Source: Gymnopilus junonius (lineage: Eukaryota > Basidiomycota > Agaricomycetes > Agaricales > Galerinaceae). From it: 39,119 nt of DNA. The notes beneath the pieces were generated by a model that saw only the letters and a list, made by a program, of their open reading frames with translations, was not told the origin of the DNA and ran no database searches. The position numbers were made by a program, and so were the translations under genes. Below, piece after piece: positions 30,605 through 39,119 of the stretch (position 1 is the first letter of the stretch; each line of letters opens with the position of its first letter). The stretch covers positions 1-39,119 of the forward strand of contig JADNYJ010000306.1 in assembly GCA_015501075.1 (NCBI GenBank), read 5' to 3'.

Positions 30605-31370
30605 CTAATCCGTAACTCCAAGCTCCAGCCCATCATCTATCGAAGCTCGCCACTCATCCTCGCTAGTTACACTCTGCCAGGTTTTACTACCGATACGCTT
30701 CATCCATATGACCAATGTTATCGTCGAACCCGGGAATAACTCATCTCTGACAACTTGTTTAGCTTTCTGAACAGCATATTTCAAGTTGTGACATTAATGA
30801 GTAAGATATAATAAATTTACAGCACAGGAAAATGGACACACCTCCAAGATCTTTGGCCTAACAATCATTCTAATAATGCGAGGCTCGCCGATCTTGAAAT
30901 GGATGAGTTTAATCAGCGTAGTAACCTGAACGGGGCCTGCAGTAATCTTGGATTGCACACTTCGAGTCGGGATGGTGCATAATTTCAAGTGATCCCCATC
31001 CTTGACAATGCTCGTCCAAAACTCCCGAGGCAACTTCGCCCATAATGATTTACCTTCTGGGAATCTCATCCAATACTTGAAGTAGGTGCTCTCGAGGATA
31101 GTCTGTCCGTCCGCAGTCGACAGATGCTCGCTTAACTGGTCGAACGCAATCGCTACAGCGGTCTAATGGGGAAGTATAAGGCGTCAGTCGTTCATAGGTA
31201 AAACGCAGAGGTACGTCGTAAGAGTTTGGAATTGGTGTAACGACGTGGTGATCCTGAAGATCGTTATCGGTGACTGAGATGATAATCTTTCCTTGAGGTT
31301 GGACATCGCGGTAGATGTGGGCGATAGAATTTTTCTCTATATCTTTGCCTGGTTGATCGTCGAAAGACAT
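30605..31370 (-). CDS. Copy H of the tandem two-domain SYE family
   Basis: Exons 31370-31215, 31162-30842 and 30766-30605 give 212 residues without lesions (introns 52 and 75 bp). Half 1: KIIISVTDNDLQDHHVVTPI and PNSYD | TAVAIAFDQLSEHL...STYFKYWMRF...SLWAKLPREFWTSIVKDGDHLKLC. Half 2: TLIKLIHFKIGEPRIIRMIV and RPKILE | KAKQVVRDELFPGSTITLVIWM...WQSVTSEDEWRASIDDGLELGV. Half 2 has diverged at the SY motif (KILE) but keeps the phase-0 intron there. The N-terminus MSFDDQPGKDIE keeps the QPGK signature. A good reference copy for modelling. Confidence 0.75.
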
Positions 31371-31642
31371 TTCTGACGCTCGATGATAGTGTGCGGAAAG
31401 GTCGAAGGCCTTCGATTCAGCAAACGCAATCTACGCAAGTCACTTGATGGTGGAACGACTAGTTCGATTTTTATTTTTAGAACGGGATCGTTGGCAACGT
31501 CCAAAGATCATTTACGAATTAGATCCTCGTTCTGTCGAGAGTTCAGTAGGACTAACCTGGGGCTACAAGATGTCTACGACGGAGGCACGAACCGTGCTCG
31601 TTTGAACTCATCGATTGATATTACAGGGAAAGAAATCGTGTA

Positions 31643-31920
31643 TTAATTGGTAGTCACTCCAATCTCCACTGCTCTTTTTTTCCAAGCTTGCCATTCGTTT
31701 TCGTTATGTACAATTCGCCATTGAGCACTCCTTCGAATTCGGGGTTGAGAAACACGCTTGTCACTACTGGTAGAAAGTTTGAGAGAAATGTGCCACGAGC
31801 AACACGTTTAGCTTCCTGATCATACATATTCGTCGAATTGGTCAGTCATATGGGGCCACAAGTAACGGACAATATGCTCACTTGATAGCTGTTGGGTCTT
31901 ACAATTATTGCACTGTAATC
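31643..31920 (-). pseudogene. Copy I of the SYE family, second-half fragment
   Basis: Only the second half remains: SAIIVRPNSYQ, a GTGAGC...GATCAG intron (about 65 bp), then EAKRVARGTFLSNFLPVVTSV. A one-base loss in AATGGCGAATT shifts the frame to NENEWQAWKKRAVEIGVTTN and TAA. Nothing of half 1 is found upstream, where sequence past 31920 is unrelated. It resembles copy H (EAK/KAK start, EIGVT/ELGVT end). Confidence 0.65.
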
Positions 31921-32075
31921 GGGGCCCCAGCAAGGCCCTAGGCTATGCGCCGTATTTGACCGTATTTGGCCGCAGTCACATGATAGGTTCGATACACCTC
32001 CCACTTAGACTCTATTAAGACCTATACTTACCATCATTTACACCTTCCGCCTCGCCCTCCACCTTGCACCAAACC

Positions 32076-32864
32076 ATGAGCGAGGTCGAAATCGAGTTTC
32101 TTAAGAAGAGTATCGAATCAGCACTGGAGCAAATGGAGACCGCCAATCCCGAGCTGCAGGAGCTCCTACGTCGCGCCGTGTCCGAAATACAGGAAGGCCT
32201 CTTGGAACTAGAGAACATTGCGGGGGATGTGACGGAAAACAAGGCGGTGGAGGTGCAAAAAAAGCCGCAGATAACGGAGAAGATAGTAGGTGAGGAAGCG
32301 GAGGAGAATGGGGGGGCCAACGTGGTCGGGGAGGTCAGAGGGAAGATGGCGGTGGATGACGGAGAGCTCAGAGAAGAAGTAGGTGCCAGAGAGAAGACGG
32401 CGGTGGATGACGGAGAGGCCAATGAAGGAGAGGGAATGCAGGAGGTGGATGACAGTGTGGGGGGAACAGTGGCAGACGGTAGGCCAGCGATTGGGAAGGA
32501 ATGTAACGAGGACTACCCAGAATGGAATGGAGTCAACAACGCGGTAGTGGGGAGGAAGAGGAGAAGGTCGGAGGGGTACCCCAATGCTACACAACCAGGG
32601 AGGAAGTCGAAGAAGCGCCGTATGACTCGTATGGTGTCAGGTAGAAAGGGTTATCGGTCGAAGGAATGGGGCAATAGCGATATAGGTGATGGTGATAGTG
32701 TTCAAGAAGGGGGAGAGCAGGATAAAAAAAGGTCTCCTCTGGCGGAAGCAAAGCAAATTGTCCAGCAACTTGATGGGTTTATGGAGGACATTACGAAGGC
32801 GCTGAAGGAGTTTAAGGATGTGAAACGCACGTGTGGCCTTGCGGCAAAGATACTGGGTCTATAG
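32076..32864 (+). CDS. Hypothetical nuclear-type protein with N-terminal coiled coil
   Basis: A single-exon, 262-residue protein of no recognised family. Residues 1-50 are a heptad-rich helix (FLKKSIESALEQME, ELQELLRRAVSEIQEGLLELE). The middle is acidic and holds a 51 bp duplication (32343-32366 and 32394-32417) giving MAVDDGE and TAVDDGE. Two basic clusters, GRKRRRSEG and PGRKSKKRRMTR, look like a bipartite nuclear localisation signal. The C-terminus (AEAKQIVQQLDGFMEDITKALKEF) is a second amphipathic helix. The start is the ATG whose downstream frame begins MSEVEIEF. It lies head-to-head with copy I/H across a short interval. Confidence 0.6.
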   Translation: MSEVEIEFLKKSIESALEQMETANPELQELLRRAVSEIQEGLLELENIAGDVTENKAVEVQKKPQITEKIVGEEAEENGGANVVGEVRGKMAVDDGELREEVGAREKTAVDDGEANEGEGMQEVDDSVGGTVADGRPAIGKECNEDYPEWNGVNNAVVGRKRRRSEGYPNATQPGRKSKKRRMTRMVSGRKGYRSKEWGNSDIGDGDSVQEGGEQDKKRSPLAEAKQIVQQLDGFMEDITKALKEFKDVKRTCGLAAKILGL

Positions 32865-33898
32865 AAGGAAATCCTTTTACTCTTGTTTCCCCTAATTAAT
32901 TTGACATTCGTTATAACTGAGTTAATCGCTCTAGTATGGCGGTGCGGTCCGTTAGGGGAAGTATTCCCGACACATTTTCAGTAAATGTTATTCTCGTAGT
33001 TATTCCAGCATCCCCAAAATAGACTTATGATTTCCTGCTCAATGTCGGCGCTTCCCTGAAGAAACCTTTCATTTACCAGATAGTATTCATGCTTTCCCGG
33101 AAAGAGTTACTGTTCCACAAGTTTTTTATGAATATTACCCGAAAGACTTTTGAATTCCCGAGATGTATTTGCCTGAACCAGTAATCCAGACTGGGTGACT
33201 TCCCACAACGCTAACCTGAATTGTCTAACTCCAAAATCCTTTTGCGGACTTTTACATTAGGGACGGTTGATAGATTTTTATTACGCACTGTGGAGCGTGC
33301 GCTCCGACTAAGCACGGTACCGGCCTCTTGGCCATTTCTTAAAGGCGTTGGGCGCCACTTTCAAGCGCTATCGACGATCCTTTATATTGACCTATTTTTA
33401 TTACTCACCATTCTCTATTTTTTAATAGAACACGACGACTTCATGCCGCCGATATTTTCCTTAAAAGTATCATAGATTTTGTCTCTCCCTCTTATTTTCT
33501 TTCAATTACCATTTTTCTATGACACAGAATCATCCTCCCGATAATTTTCTGACTCATTTCTTTTATTCTACTACCCATTTCCTCTTCTTTACTGCGATTT
33601 TATCATTTTTTACTAATAAAATATTACTAGCACTGTAGGTATATAACCCTGTAGTAGCTAGAATTTTTTTCTTAGCTCATAATTGAGAGGAATTTGCTCG
33701 CCCTGTAATCATTGTGCCATCGAGGCAATTTTTCTATATTTAACATTTTCTACTCTATGGATTTCTCTAGGATGTGACTGGCAGAGTTGTCATCTACTCT
33801 GCCTAGATCTCTCACCCTTTCTTACCTCGTTACATGTCCTTACTGGAACGACTCACTACAGAACTTCAAACCATAAGAAACTAGGGCGCAAAATTCGT

Positions 33899-33995
33899 CA
33901 AAAACCTTTCCTAACAAACATTTGATGCTCCAATATGGCACAAAATCTGGTCAATAGAGTTTGAAGATTTTTAAGTATTTGTTTGGAAAGGTTTT
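33899..33995. repeat. Imperfect inverted repeat
   Basis: CAAAAACCTTTCCTAACAAA (33899 on) pairs with TTTGTTTGGAAAGGTTTTT (33978-33995) across about 55 bp. It could form a hairpin or be the remnant of a small inverted-repeat element. No duplication of flanks was noticed. Confidence 0.45.
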
Positions 33996-35065
33996 TCCAC
34001 TGATTTAGACCCATAATTGGCCTGATGTCGTACCCCAGCTTGAAAATAATGAAAAGTAAGCCAGTTTTTTCAATGGATACTTGATCACCTGATCATTTTG
34101 AGCCGCAGTTGATGTTCCAAAGAACAAACCTCTTGAGATCCATGTTGAATAGTCGCCGGAAGGCAAAAAGAAGATGCTTAGTAGTGTACTTACATTGTTA
34201 TCTAACTATTGTAATGATGATGAACAGATTATACTTTTTATTTCGTCGATAATCCTACGATGTAGAGTACAGGAGGGCTGTCTCAAGAAATTGACCCGTC
34301 ACAGCCTGTGACCTATCTGTGACAAGCCAAAACGGGTATAGGGGATTGTACCACCCCAACATTATGGGCGGTCGAATGAGCTTACTCTTGCTCTATATCT
34401 TTTCCCGGTTGTATGTGAAAAGACATCTATACTCTGTCCCGAACTTGTCAGTGACAGAAGAGTTGATAGAGAGACTGTGTACAGGCGATGTCATTTATTT
34501 TTAGTCACTGATCGCGACTTGGTAGATTCCGGCTATCTGCCCGCGACGGCGCGACCGTCACGACTCATGCGACTCTTTTTTGTGCCTCTTCATGATGTCG
34601 ACAGGTTCCAGCCCCCTGTCCGGCGTACCTTTCCCAGTCTACTCTCAAAATCAAGCCTCCAATGGCTTCTAACGCCCTTATGATTCCGAGTTCTTGCGCT
34701 GAAGCCGAGCGCTGCTAGAGCCCATTGATGTGATTTTATGTTGTTTTCACACATTCCTGAACATTGTTGCTCCGGGAATTATCTTGATTTGAACATCTCA
34801 CGTAACGATCATTGGGTATTTTAGCTCTGATCGTTGTTTACGAGCTGATACTGGTTCTATAGAGACATCAGGACGAACTTCGGGATATAAAATCTCTGTG
34901 GCTGAATCCTGGGCACCGTCCGCAATTCTTTCCTGGCTGGGCAGTCCTTATCCTTTGGCTTCTCTCAGGATTTGAAACATTATGATCCTTTGTGATCTCT
35001 TGTAATGATGTGATTGGGTACCCTGTCGTCTTACTCACCCTTTCTTGCTTTCGATCAGCAACGTC

Positions 35066-35525
35066 TCATCGTTGCGAACATAATGCCACTTTACCGTAGT
35101 TGAACTTCTCGAGCGACAATCGCCGCGGAATATCCTTGGATTTCAAGGTCTGAGTGAGAGATATCCATTTCAACGCCACCTCAGGAAACGTAAAGGTGAT
35201 AAATAAATAGTGGGCGCAATTCAGAATGCTTACTTGTGCCGTATGCCCTGAGCCTGCTGTCGAATTTTCCACGTGAGCGAAGGTATGTTTCGTTATTTTA
35301 TATTCGTGATCGCAGTCTCAATTGCCGCAGAAGACAGGACGCATTCAATATCGAGCGAAACTCTTCGTGTAATTTCGAGGTTTTGCAGACATTAATTGGA
35401 CTGGGCATCATCATACGTTTCTTTCTCGGTGAGTATGGTCCAGCAAATTCCCTTCCTATTGATAGAACCACCCTTCGTGGACCGACAATGTAACTCTCAA
35501 TATCTTCGTAAAGGTCTTTTGCCAT
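35066..35525 (-). pseudogene. Possible decayed gene of unknown family
   Basis: Two adjacent minus-strand frames read DLYEDIESYIVGPRRVVLSI...PRKKRMMM and, after stops, GHTAQ with a GTAAGC donor and then VALKWISLTQTLKSKDIPRR. Composition is more protein-like than the surroundings and a splice donor is present. No motif is secure and the frames are not continuous. Confidence 0.25.
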
Positions 35526-35792
35526 TCACGAGTTCAAGTTGCGCCATGTTGTTTCGATCGATTCAAGTGCAACAGGTCACTGAAATCTCGTAATTACAGA
35601 TGCAATGTGCCCTTATTACCTTGTAGCCACGAAAACCGGGGGTGAATTGTAAAATCGAAGACCTCCTACAAACTTGACAGTCTTGGCTTTCATCTTCATC
35701 CTCGTCTTCTTGGACTGGTAGGCATCTATGGCCCACTGTCCCTATTTCAATGTTGTCCGAGGTTTCTTGAGACGAAGACCCGCGTTTCCTGG

Positions 35793-35800
35793 TATAAAAG
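35793..35800 (+). promoter_or_regulatory. TATA box of the DUF4360-type gene
   Basis: TATAAAAG lies about 50 bp before the presumed start, the best core-promoter match in the window. Confidence 0.6.
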
Positions 35801-35841
35801 CTCTGGTTTCAGTTCGTCTTTCCTTCAGAACAAAAACAGTC

Positions 35842-37002
35842 ATGTTAAGTTCCTCAGCGCAATAGCTCTTCTCTTTTCTTTCTTGTACTCTCCTCTGCTT
35901 GTAGCAGCCCAGGCTGTTACTCCGCCTCCAGGTTTCAACATGTACGCATTTAACAATTCTTCGACGTCGTATTTTATTTTATTCATGACCGTTTATTCAT
36001 CAGCACCAGTCTTGGAATCAATGGATCAGGATGTCCTCCTGGTTCGACTTACTACGTCCTAAGTGGTCAGTCCTCTCGCCACAGTCATGGACTTCACCAA
36101 TGAGCTTATGTTGTCGCGGGCAGCTGATAGATCAGCGGTGACCGTCACCTTCAGCGAATACTGGGCTGAAGCTGGGCCCGGCATCGCCATTAACCAGAAC
36201 CGCAAGAACTGCCAACTAACATTCGGTGTCGCGTACGTGCCGAGGGAAGCTATCCGTTCAGCAAATCTGATATGTCCAACCTTCTCTAGTATACCTTCCG
36301 GCTTTTCCTTTGGCATCGCCACTGTTGACTATGTCGGGCCAATTTAACCTGTCACCAGCGAATCCGAGTGGCTAACGTTTGCATTCCAAAAGCGTGGCTA
36401 TTATCAACTTGACTCGAAAGTCTCTGCATCACAACAGGCTACTTACTACTGTGAGATATTTCATCTACGGGCGTCGATTATCCGCTGACCGACTGATGAT
36501 TCAGTCCAAGGACAAGTCTCCAAGGCAAGCATCCGCTCGTAACATTTCTAATTTTCAAAATTCACCGCAAGCTTCGTCTTAGCTTCTGCCCGTTCCAGCC
36601 TCATGGGACCCGTTTCAGGTAAATATAAGAGCACTTTAATATGATACTATTGCAACGCTCATGTTGGCCTGTGATACCTAGGCGATGATTATGTTTACGT
36701 CGACACGTTCGATCTTACTACAACAGTCCAAAGCCCATGCGGTGCTGCTGCGGTTTTGAACGTTAACAGTCAGCTCGCAGTCAGCAATGCTAATAACGCA
36801 AAGGGAAGTGGGTATATTGCAACGGACTCGGTAAGACACTTTGTATTAGGAAAAGAAGGCAAGCTGAACTATGGTCTGTCTAGATCGACACTTCTCTCCA
36901 ACAGGTGAGATTTACTCCTATCTTAATTGGTCGTGATGGGTGTCGTAACTGATGCTTTCTTTTCAGACCTTCAACTTCCAATGGCTCCAATGCACTAAGT
37001 AG
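35842..37002 (+). CDS. Secreted DUF4360-type protein, start frame broken
   Basis: Ten short exons give a protein of the secreted fungal DUF4360 family. Signal peptide KFLSAIALLFSFLYSPLLVA; TSLGINGSGCPPGSTYYVL; DRSAVTVTFSEYWAEAGPGI; NQNRKNCQLTFGVA; IPSGFSFGIATVDY; RGYYQLDSKVSASQQATYY; FQGQVSKASIRS; SSLMGPVSG; YVYVDTFDLTTTVQSPCGAA; TDSIDTSLQQTFNFQWLQCTK. Exon ends include 35941, 36062, 36232, 36332, 36450, 36618, 36830 and 36904; stop TAG 37000-37002. Family function is unknown; members are secreted and Cys-containing. The ATG (35842) is two bases out of frame with the signal peptide, as if one T were missing from ATGTTAAG. One intron needs either a 33 bp length (36539-36571) or a frameshift. 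So it is a damaged gene or a sequence error. Confidence 0.65.
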
Positions 37003-38938
37003 ATGATCCGCTCTCTCCTTAAATGCTCTGTTTTCTTTTTTGTCCGAGCTTGAAAGCTTGAAAGTCGACATTCAAACACGATTGTACATGTAAACGGACT
37101 TTTTGAACTATGAATTATTGTTGTTAGGCTATCTCCACCTGCGCCCCATTCTTGGATTCAGTCATAAGATCTTCGCATTGCCGAATGCCACGGTACCTAA
37201 GATGACATGTGCCTTGAGGCTGCTCACCGGAGGTTCACCTTGCCGGCTATGCTGCCCACAATAGACGCCCAGCCGAGCCACTGGCGCTGTCGATATGAAG
37301 TATTTTTAATCTCTTATCTGAAGAAAGGAGTCCACTTCTATCTCCAAGCCTCGAGGTTATAAAGTTTGATCACTCCGCGGCCTTCCGCATCTTTGTTTCG
37401 TACTTACATCTGGGGCCGCGACGTGGAGACATTCACTGGTTAAAGTTTTCAATAAGAAACTTTGCTATAGCGCACCCTGTTCACGGACGGCTAATGCTAT
37501 GTTTGGATTAATGAAAGTGGAACGATGAAAGCCCCCGCAACCCATTCAATTACTTCTCGATTGACATTTGGATGGGGAAGGGCATCATCGTATGCATCCC
37601 CTCTCTGTCATCGCACACTACCGTGACCTGTTCTGCTCATTCGGAATATGGGTGGTGAAAGCTGAACTTCTGCAACACTGGTATCGATTATAGAAAATTC
37701 ACTCCTTTTCTGGTGGATTCTTCTCTTGTGAGTAAAGTACAGCGACAATTTTGAATCCGTGGCGGCATGACCTTTATGACGTTGTCCTTTGTTCGTCAGC
37801 AGAGAGTGGCGTCCCCGTGGGTATTACTAGAGTAATTGATTGATTGCACTCCAATTATCGATTATCAGTCTACCAGGTTCCACATTAATAGGCTTTCTGG
37901 TCAACTCTTACCTCTTTCTGAAGATAATGAAGCCCCATCCCCAGAAAGCATAGGGTCGGTATTGCTCCTTTCTACTCGGAATTTTCATAGTAAACACGTG
38001 TAGATGTAGATGTAGTTGCTCCGACGCCGCAGTTCAGTGAACCACACTGACTCATTGATCCAAGGATAGAGCCATATTGAGGCGTCATTGGAACAGAAAG
38101 CACGAGGCTACCAATCACCTTCGGAATGGCGTTCGGAAATGAGGGCGGATCACCTAATGGAGTTAACTGCCCAGCGCCCGAGGCTGTGGCCGCCTTCGCA
38201 TTTTTCTAATTTCATCCGCTCTGATGCTATTGGTTAGTGACGTGTAGGCCGCCCAGTACCCCTCCTCCGTTCCACTTTCACTGCCTACGGAACACACTTA
38301 CGCGTCATCGTCGTAGCCCAGACAGTCTGGGCATCGAGTCCGGAGTGGGCTGATTTGGCCGTCCATAATTCCCTTCAGCCGTGGTAGGCTGTGAGGAGCT
38401 GCATTCCTTTGCGTCAGAAGAGTCATCATCTCTTAGGAGTTTGGAAAAGAGGAGCCAATCTTACTCCAAAACACACCGAGGAGCGAAGAGGCGCTCTAGT
38501 ATCCGTAGTTGGTATCAGCGATGATGCAATAATTCTCACGCAATAAACGGAACTTTATTACAACTTCCGGAGCGCCAGCACACGTAGTTTCTCTTCCTCT
38601 TTAGCTACACCCCTACTGTATTCCGAGCATTGGGCTAGCGTGTGGGACTTGTCGTACTATCAAGGCTTCTTTGGGGTTCCGGTGAGTGTATATTTTAGGA
38701 GTGATTGGTTCGGTTGTTGTGGATTGTTTTGGTAACGGATTTGCTGATGCAGTGCACGGAAATAGATCTCCAAATTTCCTGTGAGAGGCGATACGCGGTT
38801 ACGCGACAACAAGATGACCACAAAGGCTTATAAGGCGGGTCAGTAGTAACGGAGTCTACTCATTCTTTCTCTCCCATTGAATCACCCCGACCTTACATCT
38901 ACTCCTTTACGACCTTTACAGTGACACGAAAACTCATA
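37003..38938. other. Intergenic region, nothing firmly recognised
   Basis: About 1.9 kb. Two stretches look exon-like. On the minus strand near 38363-38302, MDGQISPLRTRCPDCLGYDD is followed by GTAAGT. On the plus strand near 38627-38683, YSEHWASVWDLSYYQGFFGV is followed by GTGAGT...TGCTGATGCAG. Neither extends into a gene I can support. A TATAAGG at 38829 lies 110 bp before the next start. Confidence 0.4.
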
Positions 38939-39119
38939 ATGCCTGGTAAACACATTAAACAAGTACGCTTTGCGTACAAGAAACGTTCCATTCTCCTCCA
39001 CCGGCAACTCCACCTCCTCTGTCGTTCTCAGCCTCAACCGTTCCGTCGTCTGCAGGGCCTATCACGCCTCCTCCTGCTGTCCATGGACTTCCGGGGCCTT
39101 CACCATTTGTTATGGCTAC
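38939..39119 (+). CDS. N-terminal part of a DUF6699-like protein, cut by the window edge
   Basis: The frame from ATG 38939 reads MPGKHIKQVRFA, like the MPGKHVRFA opening of a large mushroom family that I associate with DUF6699. The expected Pro/Ser-rich continuation (FHSPPPATPPPLSFSAS and ITPPPAVHGLPGPSPFV) is present but in another frame. One base seems to be missing in TACAAGAAACG near 38975. Either the gene is damaged or a base was lost in the sequence. Function is unknown. Confidence 0.5.
   Translation, partial: MPGKHIKQVRFAYKKRSILLHRQLHLLCRSQPQPFRRLQGLSRLLLLSMDFRGLHHLLWL

Larger units (their letters stand above)
32865..35792. other. AT-rich, gene-poor region
   Basis: About 2.9 kb with no recognised gene. 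Open frames are short and hydrophobic because of AT-rich composition. An inverted repeat lies at 33899-33995. Minus-strand frames at 35525-35298 and 35272-35066 have somewhat protein-like content and are listed separately. Confidence 0.45.

Noticed and set aside
35066..35525. Hsp70-like N-terminus suggested by GPRRVVLSIG
   Set aside because: Similarity to the phosphate-binding strand is too short, the following GTT-type motif is absent and the frame breaks.
1..39119. tRNA or rRNA genes
   Set aside because: No cloverleaf-like segment with A and B box consensus or rRNA sequence was noticed; a dedicated scan (tRNAscan-SE) would settle it.

Overview
The window looks like genomic DNA of a mushroom-forming basidiomycete (Agaricomycetes). 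Genes are cut by many short GT-AG introns (about 48-105 bp). The recognisable families are typical of that class: an F-box-like protein, a secreted beta-propeller lactonase-like protein, a secreted DUF4360-type protein, an OTT_1508-type deaminase, a DUF6699-like start, and debris of an LTR retrotransposon. Species and chromosome position cannot be read from the sequence. All exon structures were assembled by eye from splice signals and conserved reading frames.

Layout. (1) 1-3856: a decayed minus-strand gene of a multicopy agaricomycete family, split by a 1.9 kb LTR element (257-2152) that carries a single gag-like ORF and no polymerase. (2) 5812-8467: a three-exon minus-strand gene with a C-terminal OTT_1508-like deaminase domain and a repetitive Lys-Asp/Glu tail. 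(3) 8860-9067: a solo LTR related to the first element. (4) 10275-12046: a nine-exon secreted lactonase/carboxymuconate-cyclase-like gene. (5) 12883-14265: an F-box-like gene. (6) 14510-14707: a small secreted Cys-containing protein. (7) 14986-31920: nine copies of one unrecognised family, interrupted in the middle by a 6.9 kb gene for a giant low-complexity protein with a Zn2Cys6-like cluster (20620-27518). (8) 32076-32864: a coiled-coil/basic protein. (9) 32865-35792: an AT-rich, gene-poor stretch. (10) 35842-37002: a DUF4360-type gene. (11) 37003-38938: a stretch with little in it. (12) 38939-39119: the start of a DUF6699-like gene cut by the window edge.

The most interesting part is the nine-copy family. 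Each complete copy encodes about 212-235 residues made of two similar halves. Each half has a Pro-x-Pro-x-Ser-Tyr-Glu-type motif followed at once by a phase-0 intron, then a helix-like segment, and ends in a W...DGDxLxL or W...VEIGVW strand. The same intron at the same motif in both halves points to internal duplication of an intron-bearing unit. Copies A, B, F and H are open throughout. E is open apart from two single-base deletions. C, D, G and I are decayed or truncated. Copies lie on both strands, and several share an upstream block about 70-100 bp before the start codon. I cannot name the family. The pattern suggests a ubiquitin-like (beta-grasp) fold, but that is inference.

Two cross-cutting signals matter for interpretation. 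All eight differences between the two LTRs are transitions explained by CpG loss, and the host pseudogene carries TGA stops where Arg is expected, which fits deamination of methylated CpG. Separately, most frame breaks elsewhere are single-base losses in or beside short homopolymers, so some apparent pseudogenes may be sequencing or assembly artefacts.
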